This document shows positions 56,372-64,000 of a stretch of DNA of 64,000 bases, piece after piece. A program made the translations under genes and the position numbers. The DNA comes from an uncultured Microbacterium sp. Its GTDB lineage: Bacteria; Actinomycetota; Actinomycetes; Actinomycetales; Microbacteriaceae. The notes under the pieces were generated by a model. It was not told the DNA's origin. It was given only the letters and a program-made list of their open reading frames with translations, and ran no database searches. Position 1 is the first letter of the stretch. The number at the start of each line of letters is the position of its first letter. The stretch is from assembly GCF_947488465.1 (NCBI RefSeq), contig NZ_CANKZA010000001.1, positions 620,001-684,000 on the forward strand, in the 5' to 3' direction.

Positions 56372-56391
56372 GATCCCTCCGAAGAGGGATC
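56372..56391 (-). repeat. Hairpin between tRNA-Gly and tRNA-Cys
   Basis: On the minus strand GATCCCTC and GAGGGATC form an 8-bp stem around a TTCG tetraloop, a very stable fold. It sits in the 55-nt spacer between tRNA-Gly and tRNA-Cys and may guide processing of the tRNA precursor. Confidence 0.6.
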
Positions 56392-56400
56392 CAGCACTCG

Positions 56401-56472
56401 AGCGGATGACGAGATTCGAACTCGCGACCCTAACCTTGGCAAGGTTATGCGCTACCACTGCGCTACATCCGC
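56401..56472 (-). tRNA. tRNA-Gly(GCC)
   Basis: The acceptor arms GCGGATG and CATCCGC pair perfectly. The anticodon loop TTGCCAA gives GCC. The discriminator is U, as usual for tRNA-Gly. It is the first gene of the minus-strand tRNA transcript; CCA is not encoded. Confidence 0.96.
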
Positions 56473-56503
56473 ATGTTCCCTGGTTGCCCCGGGCACTAGA
56501 TCG

Positions 56504-56531
56504 ACTTTAGTCCACGTTTCGCGAAGTGCAA
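56504..56531 (-). promoter_or_regulatory. Putative promoter of the Gly-Cys-Val tRNA transcript
   Basis: On the minus strand TTGCAC (56526-56531), 16 bp and TAAAGT (56504-56509) form a good -35/-10 pair. Transcription would start near 56497, about 25 nt before tRNA-Gly. Confidence 0.65.
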
Positions 56532-56621
56532 AACCGGTGCCGCCCGCGCGTGTCCGAGCCGCGGATTCGTCCGAGACCGCCGCATCCGGTACGATCATCA
56601 CTTGTGTCCTTCGGGACATTT

Positions 56622-56694
56622 GGGCGATTGGCGCAGTTGGTAGCGCGCTTCCTTCACACGGAAGAGGTCGTGGGTTCAAGTCCCGCATCGCCCA
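56622..56694 (+). tRNA. tRNA-Val(CAC)
   Basis: The acceptor arms GGGCGAT and ATCGCCC pair perfectly with discriminator A, and CCA follows in the DNA. The anticodon loop TTCACAC gives CAC. A TACGAT -10-like hexamer at 56590-56595 could serve it. It is divergent from the other three tRNAs and strongly similar in body to the tRNA-Val(GAC) gene. Confidence 0.96.
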
Positions 56695-56701
56695 CCACAC
56701 C

Positions 56702-56739
56702 AGCCCCGTTCTCACGCTTCCGCCGCTGAGAGCGGGGCT
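56702..56739 (+). terminator. Terminator after tRNA-Val(CAC)
   Basis: AGCCCCG plus TCTCA pair with TGAGA plus CGGGGCT around a 12-nt loop, and TCTT follows. It ends the single-tRNA transcript. Confidence 0.75.
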
Positions 56740-56782
56740 TCTTCGCGCGTGCTCCATCGCAGCGACCTGCGAAACTGGGCGG

Positions 56783-57133
56783 ATGACCACCGCGCGCATC
56801 ATCATCCTGTTTCTCCTCGCGGCTGTGGCCGAGATCGGCGGCGCGTGGCTCATCTGGCAGGCCGTGCGCGAGAACAAGGGATGGGTCTTCGCGCTCGTCG
56901 GAATCATCGCCCTTGGCGCCTACGGATTCATCGCCGCACTGCAGCCGGATGCGAACTTCGGTCGTGTGCTCGCCGCGTACGGCGGTGTGTTCGTCGCCGG
57001 ATCGCTCGCGTGGGGCATCGTGATCGACGGGTTCAAGCCCACCGTGTGGGACTACGTCGGCTCGGCGGTCGCGCTCCTCGGCGCGGCGATCATCATCTTC
57101 GCGCCGGCGTCGGTCACGACGTCGATCGAGTAG
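56783..57133 (+). CDS. YnfA/UPF0060-family small membrane protein
   Basis: The 116-residue protein has four membrane helices with the family pattern [25 protein letters not shown] and [44 protein letters not shown]0060 proteins are distant relatives of small multidrug transporters, but their function is unproven. The start at 56783 is where similarity begins; no strong ribosome-binding site is seen. Confidence 0.88.
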   Translation: MTTARIIILFLLAAVAEIGGAWLIWQAVRENKGWVFALVGIIALGAYGFIAALQPDANFGRVLAAYGGVFVAGSLAWGIVIDGFKPTVWDYVGSAVALLGAAIIIFAPASVTTSIE

Positions 57134-57142
57134 ACGTCCCGT

Positions 57143-57871
57143 TCAGTCCGCGCGCACCCAGCCATAGCGCGTGACGAGCGCGTCAGAGACGCGACCGAAC
57201 ACATCACTCCCCACCGGGGCGGCTTCGCGCCGGATCCCGGCGCGGTGCACGCGATAAAGCTGCTCGATGTCGATCCAACTGGGACGCCCCTGAACGTCCC
57301 AGGGACCGGATCCGATCCCCAGGTGAGCACTGTCGCGTTCACGAGGTTTGCTGGTCAGCTTCAACGCCAGCATGTGTTGCGCATCGTGACGAGCGATGAT
57401 GAGCAACGGTCGGTCCTTGCCCCGCGTGGGGTCCTCCTGGAAGGGCACCCATGCCCAGACGACCTCGCCGGCATCGGGCTGGCCGTTCCGGCTGGGCGCG
57501 TACTGAAGTCGCACACCGCCGCGTTCCGGAAGCGGCACCTCCACCGCCGTATGCGCACCTGTGCGCGGAACGGATCCGCCCGCGCGCGGCGGGGCCGTCC
57601 GCGACTCTCGGATGCGCGGTTGCCGCAGGGGACGGAACGCGCGGCCGATGCACCAGAGAGCCAAGACCGCCCAGAGCCCCCAGACGACGACCGTGCCCGC
57701 GTCACCGAGCGCCGGTCCGCTCGTGCAGACACTCAGGGCGGGGTCGACGGCGTCCTGACATCCCCCGACGGTCATGACGGTGAGCCACGCCGGGATGAGC
57801 GCGGCCAGGGCGGCGACAACGAGCCAGTGACCAGCGAAGCGCCGTCCCTTACGCACCCGCACTCCACCCAT
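57143..57871 (-). CDS. Membrane-anchored PemK/MazF-fold protein
   Basis: The 242-residue protein has two N-terminal membrane helices (about 13-32 and 60-78), a linker, and a C-terminal PemK-like domain (about 120-235) with DAGEVVWAWVPFQEDPTRGKDRPLLIIAR and SWIDIEQLYRVHRAGIRRE. It is a paralogue of the gene just upstream and overlaps it by 23 bp. MazF-fold proteins are usually toxin RNases, but there is no antitoxin gene here, and a membrane-anchored version is unusual. Confidence 0.8.
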   Translation of the reverse strand: MGGVRVRKGRRFAGHWLVVAALAALIPAWLTVMTVGGCQDAVDPALSVCTSGPALGDAGTVVVWGLWAVLALWCIGRAFRPLRQPRIRESRTAPPRAGGSVPRTGAHTAVEVPLPERGGVRLQYAPSRNGQPDAGEVVWAWVPFQEDPTRGKDRPLLIIARHDAQHMLALKLTSKPRERDSAHLGIGSGPWDVQGRPSWIDIEQLYRVHRAGIRREAAPVGSDVFGRVSDALVTRYGWVRAD

Positions 57872-58400
57872 AGCGTGCCTGCAACGCCTGAGCCACGCGG
57901 GCGAACCGCGTGAGGTCGAGCACCGCGGCTTCCCGCCTCATCCCGCGGGTGTGGATGCTGTAGACCTGCTCGATGTCGACCCAGGACTCGCGTCCCTGTG
58001 AGTCCCACTCCCCCGAACCGATCGAGAGGAAATCCCGGTCACCGTCGTGGGACTTACTGGTGAGGCGCACGGCGTAGACGCGATCAGAATCCTGCCGCGC
58101 GATCACCAGGACGGGCCTGTCCTTCCCTCGTCCGTCGTTCTCGTCGTAAGGCACCCACGTCCAGATGACCTCACCGGCATCCGGATCGCCGTCGCGGTCG
58201 GGCGCGTACGTGATGCGGAGGCCCCCCGCCGCCGGCGGCATCACTTCCCGTGTCGCGGTGTCACCTCGCTGGCCCGGCGAGGTGCCAGCGTCCGTCGCGA
58301 CGGCCACGGTCGACACATCACGGGCAGGAGAGCCGCTGAAGGCCGACACGACAGCCTTCAAGAACGCGGTGAGGGTGCTGTCTTTGCGCGCGGCGTTCAT
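57849..58400 (-). CDS. PemK/MazF-fold protein, soluble paralogue
   Basis: The 183-residue protein has a disordered N-terminus (about 1-60) and a C-terminal PemK-like domain with DAGEVIWTWVPYDENDGRGKDRPVLVIAR and SWVDIEQVYSIHTRGMRRE. It shares most of these motifs with the downstream membrane-anchored gene, so the pair arose by tandem duplication. No antitoxin is adjacent. The gene begins where this motif-containing frame has its first ATG near a weak upstream purine run. Confidence 0.8.
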   Translation of the reverse strand: MNAARKDSTLTAFLKAVVSAFSGSPARDVSTVAVATDAGTSPGQRGDTATREVMPPAAGGLRITYAPDRDGDPDAGEVIWTWVPYDENDGRGKDRPVLVIARQDSDRVYAVRLTSKSHDGDRDFLSIGSGEWDSQGRESWVDIEQVYSIHTRGMRREAAVLDLTRFARVAQALQARYGWSAGA

Positions 58401-58424
58401 ATCGAAACCGTAGCAAAACGCCGA

Positions 58425-58452
58425 AGGGCGCCGGACCGAAGTCCGACGCCCT
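58425..58452 (-). terminator. Hairpin terminator after amt
   Basis: AGGGCG, CGGAC, a CGAA loop, GTCCG and CGCCCT form an interrupted stem, and the minus strand continues into GGCGTTTTGC. It separates amt from the PemK-like pair, whose promoter must lie nearby. Confidence 0.7.
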
Positions 58453-58474
58453 GAAGCGTGCTGTGTGATGCAGA

Positions 58475-59713
58475 TCAGTCGACGAGCGCGTAGCCCTCTT
58501 CGCCGTGGACGACCGTGTCGATGCCGGCGATCTCGTCTTCGTTCTTCACGCGGAAGCCGATCGTCTTCTCGATGATCGTGCCGAGGACATAGGCGACGAC
58601 GAAGGAGTAGATGGCGACAGCAACCGAGGCGATGATCTGGAGGAGCAGCTGGCCGCCGTTGCCGCCGGTGAACAGACCGGTGTCGATGGCGAAGAAGCCG
58701 AGGTACCAGCAACCGATGAAGCCACCGACCATGTGGATGCCGACGACGTCGAGCGAGTCATCGTAGCCGAGCTTCCACTTGAGCTCGATCGCCAGGGCGC
58801 AGACCGCACCGGCGACGAGACCGAGGACGAGAGCCCAGATCGGGTCGAGGTTGGCGCACGCAGGAGTGATCGCGACGAGACCGGCGACAGCGCCCGACGC
58901 AGCGCCGACCGACGTGGCCTTGCCGTCCTTGAGCTTCTCCACCAGGATCCAGCCGAGGATGGCCGCAGCCGTCGCACCCAGCGTGTTGACCACGATGAGG
59001 CCCGCACCCGTGTTCTCTTCACCGAGGAGGCCGAAGGTGCCCTCCGCGCCGGCGTTGAATCCGAACCAACCGAACCACAGGATCGCCGCGCCGAGCATGA
59101 CGAGCGGCACGTTGTGCGGCTTCTGGATGCCCTTCTGGAAACCGACACGCTTGCCGAGAACCAGGGCGAGCGCGAGAGCAGCGGCACCGGCGTTGATGTG
59201 GACCGCAGTTCCACCGGCGTAGTCGATCGTGCTGTAGTCGAAGCCGAACGCGGCACCGAGGTTGTAGATCCACCCGCCCGCGCCCCAGACCCACGCAGCG
59301 ACGGGGAAGTAGACGACCGTGGCCCAGATACCGGCGAACAGCAGCCATGCGCCGAACTTCGCACGGTCTGCGATCGCACCGGAGATCAGAGCGACGGTGA
59401 TGATGGCGAACGTGGCGCCGAACGTGGCGCCGACGAGCGTTGCGCTGTCATAGCCGGCCAGGGCGAAGTTCTCGGTGAACGGGTTACCGGAGAACTGGAA
59501 GCCCCAGGTTTCGGTTTCCGAGATGCCGGACATGTTGAATCCAAAGAGGACCCACAGGACCGCGACGAGGCCCATGGCCCCGAAGCTGAGCATCATCATG
59601 CTGACGACGCTCTTGGCCTTGACGAGCCCTCCGTAGAAGAACGCCACACCGGGCGTCATGAACAGCACCAAGGCCGTTGCGGTGATCGACCAAGCGAAAT
59701 TGCCTGAATCCAT
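58475..59713 (-). CDS. amt: Ammonium transporter Amt
   Basis: The 412-residue Amt/MEP/Rh channel has 11 predicted membrane helices. It begins MDSGNFAWSITATALVLFMTPGVAFFYGGLV and has the twin pore His residues (GTAVHINAGAAA and VGIHMVGGF). Unusually for amt, no glnK gene follows; a terminator does. GAGGAA lies before the ATG. GlnR-like boxes at 59836-59882 suggest nitrogen control. Confidence 0.95.
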   Translation of the reverse strand: MDSGNFAWSITATALVLFMTPGVAFFYGGLVKAKSVVSMMMLSFGAMGLVAVLWVLFGFNMSGISETETWGFQFSGNPFTENFALAGYDSATLVGATFGATFAIITVALISGAIADRAKFGAWLLFAGIWATVVYFPVAAWVWGAGGWIYNLGAAFGFDYSTIDYAGGTAVHINAGAAALALALVLGKRVGFQKGIQKPHNVPLVMLGAAILWFGWFGFNAGAEGTFGLLGEENTGAGLIVVNTLGATAAAILGWILVEKLKDGKATSVGAASGAVAGLVAITPACANLDPIWALVLGLVAGAVCALAIELKWKLGYDDSLDVVGIHMVGGFIGCWYLGFFAIDTGLFTGGNGGQLLLQIIASVAVAIYSFVVAYVLGTIIEKTIGFRVKNEDEIAGIDTVVHGEEGYALVD

Positions 59714-59835
59714 GAGTGTTCCTCATTCGTGTGTCGTGTTACTCAAGACCCCGGAGGCCGCAAGCATTCGGGAGTGCGGCTCTTCGGGCACGGCCCAGTC
59801 TGTCCACGTGCCGTTTCCTGGGGCATGCGTGTCGT

Positions 59836-59882
59836 GTTTCCGGATGGTTACGCGAGCACCCTGTGCGTAAACATCACGTTTC
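59836..59882 (-). promoter_or_regulatory. GlnR-like boxes upstream of amt
   Basis: On the minus strand GTAAC-6nt-GAAAC (59836-59851) fits the actinobacterial GlnR half-site consensus exactly. A second, weaker site follows 15 bp away: GAAAC-6nt-TTTAC on the same strand (59867-59882). The boxes lie about 120-170 bp upstream of the amt start in a 195-bp intergenic region. The AmtR consensus is not seen. Confidence 0.6.
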
Positions 59883-59908
59883 GCGACCCCGAGGATCGGC
59901 TACGGATC

Positions 59909-60934
59909 TCAGCTGTGCGTGAGCGCCATCAGCCGCGAGAGGGCCCGCAGGTACTTCTTCCGGTACCCACCGGCGAGCATTTCTTCGGAGAACACCTGGT
60001 CGACCGGCGTGCCGGTGGCGCGGAGCGGAATCTGCGCATCGTAGGCGCGGTCGACGAAAGCGACGAAGCGCAGGGCGGCCGACTGGTCTTCCAGCGTCGT
60101 CACGTCCCGGAGTCCGATGGTGCGGACACCGTCGATCACGCGCAGATACCGCGAGGGGTGCACGCCGGCGAGATGGCGGATGAGGTCGGCGAACGAGTCG
60201 TCCGACGTCGTTCCGGATGCCGCCGCCGCCGCGATGGCGTCGGCGTACGCGGCATCGTCCAACCGAATCGCGTGTCCGTCGAGGGCACGCTGACGGTAGT
60301 CGGTGCCGTCAATGCGGATCGTCTGGAAGCTCGCCGACATCGCGTGGATCTCGCGCAGGAAATCCTGCGCGGCGAAACGTCCCTCGCCCAGCGCGTTGGG
60401 CGGGGTGTTCGACGTGGCCGCCAGTCGGGTGCCGGTCGGCACGAGCTCGCCCAGAAGCCTCGTCATCACCATGGTGTCGCCCGGATCGTCGAGCTCGAAC
60501 TCGTCGATGCACAGCAGATCGGCCCCGCGGAAGAGTTCGACGGTCTTCTGATAACCGAGCGCCCCGACGAGCGCGGTGTATTCGATGAATGATCCGAAGT
60601 ACTTCCGGCGCGCGGGCATGGCGTGGTAGATCGAGGCGAGCAGGTGGGTCTTGCCCACACCGAAGCCGCCGTCCACGTACACGCCCGGCTTCATCTCGGG
60701 GGCCTTCTTGGCCCGCCGGAACAGCCCGCCGCGCTCGGCGGGAGCTCCCCCGCGCGCGAAGTTCACAAGGAGGTCTTTCGCCTCCTGCTGCGACGGATAC
60801 TGGGGGTCGACGCGGTAGGTCTCGAAGGTCGCGCCGTCGAATTGCGGCGGCGGCACAAGAGCGGCCACCATGTCGGTTCCGGTCACCTGTGGGTTCCGGT
60901 CGCTCAAGTGCACGATTCCGGGCGCGGCGCTCAT
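59909..60934 (-). CDS. zapE: Cell division ATPase ZapE (AFG1-like)
   Basis: ZapE is an AAA+ ATPase that interacts with FtsZ in Gram-negative bacteria. The 341-residue protein has Walker A GGFGVGKTHLL and Walker B LLCIDEFEL, and a later RFVAFVDRAYD. The ATG at 60934 overlaps the hydrolase stop by one base (TGATG); a GTG one codon earlier is possible. The role in an actinobacterium is inferred. Confidence 0.9.
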   Translation of the reverse strand: MSAAPGIVHLSDRNPQVTGTDMVAALVPPPQFDGATFETYRVDPQYPSQQEAKDLLVNFARGGAPAERGGLFRRAKKAPEMKPGVYVDGGFGVGKTHLLASIYHAMPARRKYFGSFIEYTALVGALGYQKTVELFRGADLLCIDEFELDDPGDTMVMTRLLGELVPTGTRLAATSNTPPNALGEGRFAAQDFLREIHAMSASFQTIRIDGTDYRQRALDGHAIRLDDAAYADAIAAAAASGTTSDDSFADLIRHLAGVHPSRYLRVIDGVRTIGLRDVTTLEDQSAALRFVAFVDRAYDAQIPLRATGTPVDQVFSEEMLAGGYRKKYLRALSRLMALTHS

Positions 60935-62163
60935 CACTCGTCAACCCTAGACCGGGGCACCGTACCGCTGAGTTCGTGCCGGTCGAGCCACTCTTCGATC
61001 GCGAGCGTCCACCGGTCCTGGTCGTAGTTCCAGAGCTTCGTGTGTCGCGCCGTGTCGAAGACCTGCAGGTCGACGAGATCGGGACGGGCATCGGCGAGCT
61101 GGTGCGACGCATCCGAGGGCACGAACCCGTCGTCATCGCTGTGGAGGATGAGGAGAGGATGCCGGAGCTCCCCCGCGCGCGCCACGACATCGAGCCGGTC
61201 GAACGGGATCGCCGCACCTGCGCCGGTCGCCCCACTGGTCCAGTCGGCCCGCAGCGCACCGATGGTGAGATCTGCGACGGGAGCCGGGAGGCCGAGCAAC
61301 CGCGCCTGGAAGGACAGGACGATCCGCCAGTCGACGACCGGCGAATCGAGCGCGACTCCCACGATCCTCTCCCGGTGAGCCGAGCCGAGCGCCGCCTGCA
61401 GCGCGATCGCCCCGCCCATCGACCACCCCATCAGGATGATGCGCGCAGCGCCGCGGCTTCGTGCCCAGGTGATGGCGGCATCGATGTCGCGCCACTCCGT
61501 CGCCCCCAGCGCGTAGGTACCGGTTCGCGACCTCGGAGCATCGCCGTCGTTGCGGTAGGACACGAGGAGCGAGGTGATTCCGCGGGCGTGGAAGAGCGGC
61601 ACCGCGCGCAGGCACTCGGCGCGGGTCGTCCCCCGCCCGTGGATCTGGATCACCCACGTGTCGGCGTCGCCGTTCGCCGGGAACTCCCAGGCCGGACACG
61701 GCCCCAGCGCCGCGGGGATCTGCACGTCGTGGAACGGAAGGTGCAGCTCTTCAGGGCGTTGGTAGTACCACCCGCTGAACGCGGCCTCGGCGCCGAGCTG
61801 CGAACGGAGGTCCACGTGGGTCAACAGCTTCCGCTTGACCGTCGTGTCGGTCTCCGCAAGGACAGAGCCGAGTTTGAGGTAGTCGGCTGTGCCCGTCGTG
61901 AACAGCCCGTATCGGCCGGGGAGCGTCGTGTCGGGCGTGCGACCCAGAGTGATGGTCTGAGCGGCGACATCGACATCGACGATGCGGGTGTCGGGCCGGC
62001 GGCCGGCCGGCGTCACGACGCGCCGGGCCATCCTGAGTGAGACGAACGAGATCATCGCGAGCACGCCGACAAGAGCCGACGCGAGTGTGACCGTGAGGGT
62101 ACGCAGAAGCGCGAACTCCCGGAGTGGTGCGCTCCCGGGAACGGCGCGCCTGGATGCCATCAT
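60934..62163 (-). CDS. Membrane-anchored alpha/beta hydrolase
   Basis: The 409-residue protein has one N-terminal membrane helix (about 23-45) and a C-terminal alpha/beta hydrolase domain. The nucleophile Ser is in GWSMGG, the acid in LILHSDDDGFVP and the His in DTARHTKLW. The oxyanion segment reads IQIHGRGTTRAE. The substrate is unknown. It is co-transcribed with zapE and divergent from DUF3000 across a 25-bp gap. Confidence 0.88.
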   Translation of the reverse strand: MMASRRAVPGSAPLREFALLRTLTVTLASALVGVLAMISFVSLRMARRVVTPAGRRPDTRIVDVDVAAQTITLGRTPDTTLPGRYGLFTTGTADYLKLGSVLAETDTTVKRKLLTHVDLRSQLGAEAAFSGWYYQRPEELHLPFHDVQIPAALGPCPAWEFPANGDADTWVIQIHGRGTTRAECLRAVPLFHARGITSLLVSYRNDGDAPRSRTGTYALGATEWRDIDAAITWARSRGAARIILMGWSMGGAIALQAALGSAHRERIVGVALDSPVVDWRIVLSFQARLLGLPAPVADLTIGALRADWTSGATGAGAAIPFDRLDVVARAGELRHPLLILHSDDDGFVPSDASHQLADARPDLVDLQVFDTARHTKLWNYDQDRWTLAIEEWLDRHELSGTVPRSRVDE

Positions 62164-62172
62164 CGCCCCACC

Positions 62173-62182
62173 AGCCTAGTCT
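62173..62182. promoter_or_regulatory. Overlapping divergent -10 elements between hydrolase and DUF3000 genes
   Basis: TAGGCT for the minus strand (62173-62178) and TAGTCT for the plus strand (62177-62182) share two bases. The start codons are only 25 bp apart. The DUF3000 GTG follows its -10 by 6 nt, so it is probably leaderless; the hydrolase ATG follows its -10 by 9 nt. Confidence 0.55.
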
Positions 62183-62188
62183 GTCGAC

Positions 62189-62797
62189 GTGGATGAATCC
62201 CGTCCGTCGGCCGGTTTCACGGCCTTCCCCGCAGTAGCCGACGCTCTGCGTGCCATGACGTTTCGGTCGGACTTCACCGTGCGCGAGATGCCCGCTCCGG
62301 CGTCACTGGCACCCGACGCCATCGCTCTGGCCGGTGACGTCCGCCAGGGCGCCCACGCAGTCGATTCCGAGTACGGGACCGGACGGTTCATTCTGCTGCA
62401 CGACGTCGACGAGCCGGATGCGTGGGGTGGGCCGTGGCGGGTCGTCTGTTTTGCCCAGGCGCCGCTCGAACCGGAGATCGGCACCGACCCGCTGTTGGTC
62501 GATGTCGCGTGGTCGTGGCTCGTCGACGCGCTTCGCGCCCGCGGCGCGGAATTCGATGCGGCATCCGGAACCGCCACCAAGACGCTCTCGAAGGGGTTCG
62601 GCACGCTCGCGGCGGAGGGTGACGGCGCGCAGATCGAACTCCGCGCATCGTGGTCACCCGCGGGCGACCTGACGGCGCACGTGGATGCGTGGGCCGAACT
62701 CGTCTGCATGCTGGCCGGACTCCCCCCGGGGTCCGAGGACATCGCTCTCTTCGCCGCGCGGAAGCCCGCCGGCACGCACAGGAACACACGTGGCTGA
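62189..62797 (+). CDS. DUF3000 family protein
   Basis: The 202-residue protein belongs to the actinobacterial DUF3000 family, which precedes the ribonuclease D gene. It has ADALRAMTFRSDFTVREMPAP and WRVVCFAQAPLEPEIGTDPLLVDVAWSWL. No function is known. The GTG start overlaps a leaderless promoter. Its end overlaps rnd by 8 bp. Confidence 0.88.
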   Translation: MDESRPSAGFTAFPAVADALRAMTFRSDFTVREMPAPASLAPDAIALAGDVRQGAHAVDSEYGTGRFILLHDVDEPDAWGGPWRVVCFAQAPLEPEIGTDPLLVDVAWSWLVDALRARGAEFDAASGTATKTLSKGFGTLAAEGDGAQIELRASWSPAGDLTAHVDAWAELVCMLAGLPPGSEDIALFAARKPAGTHRNTRG

Positions 62798-63986
62798 ATA
62801 CACCGTCATCTCCGATCAGGCGGGGCTGGGCGACGCCGCCGCGCTGCTCTCCGCCGGGACAGGTCCCGCGGCGGTCGACGTCGAACGCGCGTCGGGCTTC
62901 CGCTACTCGCAGCGCGCCTACCTCATCCAGGTCTTCCGTCGGGGCGCGGGGGTCTTCCTCTTCGACCCGCCCGCGATCGGCGACATGTCCCCGCTGCAGG
63001 AGGCGATCGGCGGCGTGGAGTGGATTCTGCACGCCGCAAGCCAGGACCTCCCTTCGCTGCGGGAAGCGCATCTCGATCCCCCGTCGATCTTCGACACCGA
63101 ACTGGCGGCCCGTCTGCTGGGTCATGACCGCGTCGGCCTCGGGGCCGTCGTCGAAGACACGCTCGGCATCACCCTCGCCAAGGCGCACTCCGCGGCTGAT
63201 TGGTCCACACGTCCGCTTCCCCAGTCGTGGCTCGAATATGCCGCGCTCGATGTCCTCCACCTCGTCGACGTCTACGACGTACTGCTGGAGGAGCTGCATG
63301 AGCAAGACAAACTCGAGATCGCCGATCAGGAGTTCGAGACCGTCCGCACGCGCCCGCTCAAGCCGCCACGGGAAGACCCGTGGCGGCGCCTCAGCGGATT
63401 GCACACCGTGCGCGGCCGCCGCGCGCTCGCCGTGGCGCGGGCCCTGTGGACCGCGCGCGAGGAGTTCGCGCGCGAAGAGGATGTGTCTCCTGGACGGCTC
63501 GTCCCCGACCGGGCACTCGTTGCGGCAATAGCGGCAGATCCGGCATCCAAGGGAGACCTTGCGCGCCTGAAGGAGTTCAACGGCCGCGCCAGCCGCACCC
63601 AGCTCGACCGGTGGTGGGCGGCGATCGAGGCGGGCCGTGCCGACCCGGTTCTGCCCCCCGAACGCGTTCCCGGCGACGGGATGCCGCCACCCCGTGCCTG
63701 GATCGATCGCAATCCCGCGGCGGACGCGCGCCTGAAAGCCGCGCGCCCGCGCGTCGAGGCGATCGCGGAAGAACTCCACATGCCGACGGAGAACCTCCTC
63801 ACCCCCGACACACTTCGTCGCATCGCGTGGACCCCGCCCGAGACGGTGGATGCGGCATCCATCGCCGACGCCCTGGCCGCGCACGGCGCCCGTCCCTGGC
63901 AGATCACCCACACGGCGGCCGAGATCGCTGCGGCGTTTGTCGAATCCGTGCAGGCCCCCGCGGAGGACACCGCACCCATGTCGTAG
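62790..63986 (+). CDS. rnd: Ribonuclease D (DEDD exonuclease with HRDC domain)
   Basis: RNase D trims RNA 3' ends. The 398-residue protein has the exonuclease I motif AVDVERASGFRY near residue 30, the second acidic motif (WILHAASQDLPSL), the Yx3D motif (YAALDVLHLVD), then an HRDC domain (about 215-300) and a C-terminal extension. The GTG start overlaps the DUF3000 stop. The stop lies 12 bp from the window end. Confidence 0.93.
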   Translation: MAEYTVISDQAGLGDAAALLSAGTGPAAVDVERASGFRYSQRAYLIQVFRRGAGVFLFDPPAIGDMSPLQEAIGGVEWILHAASQDLPSLREAHLDPPSIFDTELAARLLGHDRVGLGAVVEDTLGITLAKAHSAADWSTRPLPQSWLEYAALDVLHLVDVYDVLLEELHEQDKLEIADQEFETVRTRPLKPPREDPWRRLSGLHTVRGRRALAVARALWTAREEFAREEDVSPGRLVPDRALVAAIAADPASKGDLARLKEFNGRASRTQLDRWWAAIEAGRADPVLPPERVPGDGMPPPRAWIDRNPAADARLKAARPRVEAIAEELHMPTENLLTPDTLRRIAWTPPETVDAASIADALAAHGARPWQITHTAAEIAAAFVESVQAPAEDTAPMS

Positions 63987-64000
63987 AGACTCCCCAACCG

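Noticed and set aside
59714-59908. AmtR operator or a small gene upstream of amt
   Set aside because: The AmtR consensus is absent, and no open frame has a ribosome-binding site; the GlnR-like boxes fit better.

Overview
The window is a high-GC actinobacterial chromosome segment, most likely from the family Microbacteriaceae and plausibly Microbacterium. The basis is the set of conserved actinobacterial clusters (pyrR-pyrB-pyrC-x-carA-carB; alaS-ruvX-mltG-aroE-aroC-aroK-aroB-aroQ-efp-nusB; pdxS-pdxT-yebC-ruvC-ruvA-ruvB-yajC-secD-secF-rel; DUF3000-rnd), the many GTG starts, TAGNNT-type -10 elements, and the abundance of GCATCC/GGATGC. No rRNA, phage, IS element or CRISPR array was seen.

Layout. 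1-7476 (minus): pyrimidine operon, with carB running off the left edge and a PyrR RNA-binding hairpin in front of pyrR. 7590-21639: accessory island between pyrR and nusB, with a type I restriction-modification operon (hsdM-hsdS-mntA-hepT-hsdR) that carries a MntA/HepT toxin-antitoxin pair inside it, a DUF222/HNH protein, a metallo-beta-lactamase/Rieske fusion and an SNF2 helicase with a SWIM finger. 21677-33170 (minus): nusB, efp, the shikimate genes, mltG, ruvX, alaS, a small membrane protein and rpsD. 33352-34546: a PadR regulator with two small membrane proteins. 34591-40910: rarA, a small membrane protein, a DUF349 protein, an AbiEi-like protein and a bifunctional rel. 40970-48975 (minus): secF, secD, yajC, ruvBAC, yebC, pdxT and pdxS, with pdxR-pdxY divergent to the right. 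51271-56101: a lipoprotein, a HIT protein, thrS, a broken ArsB-type permease, an AlkD-like protein and a double-ACT protein. 56178-56694: four tRNA genes (Val-GAC, Cys-GCA, Gly-GCC on minus; Val-CAC on plus). 56783-63986: a YnfA-like protein, two paralogous PemK/MazF-fold proteins, amt, zapE, an alpha/beta hydrolase, DUF3000 and ribonuclease D.

The most unusual structure is repeat invasion of the restriction island. All three hsd genes carry dispersed-repeat sequence in frame. Two 33-bp tandem arrays, one making the tail of HsdS and one between the HNH and Rieske genes, share an architecture of one full palindromic element plus truncated tandem copies. A related single copy lies just after rpsD between 22-bp direct repeats. 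Regulatory signals seen include a PyrR hairpin overlapping the pyrR translation start region, GlnR-like boxes before amt, a palindrome in the pdxS/pdxR divergent promoter, a palindrome at the padR promoter, and several apparently leaderless starts. GC-content statistics, homology searches and RNA folding could not be run; family calls rest on motif recognition.
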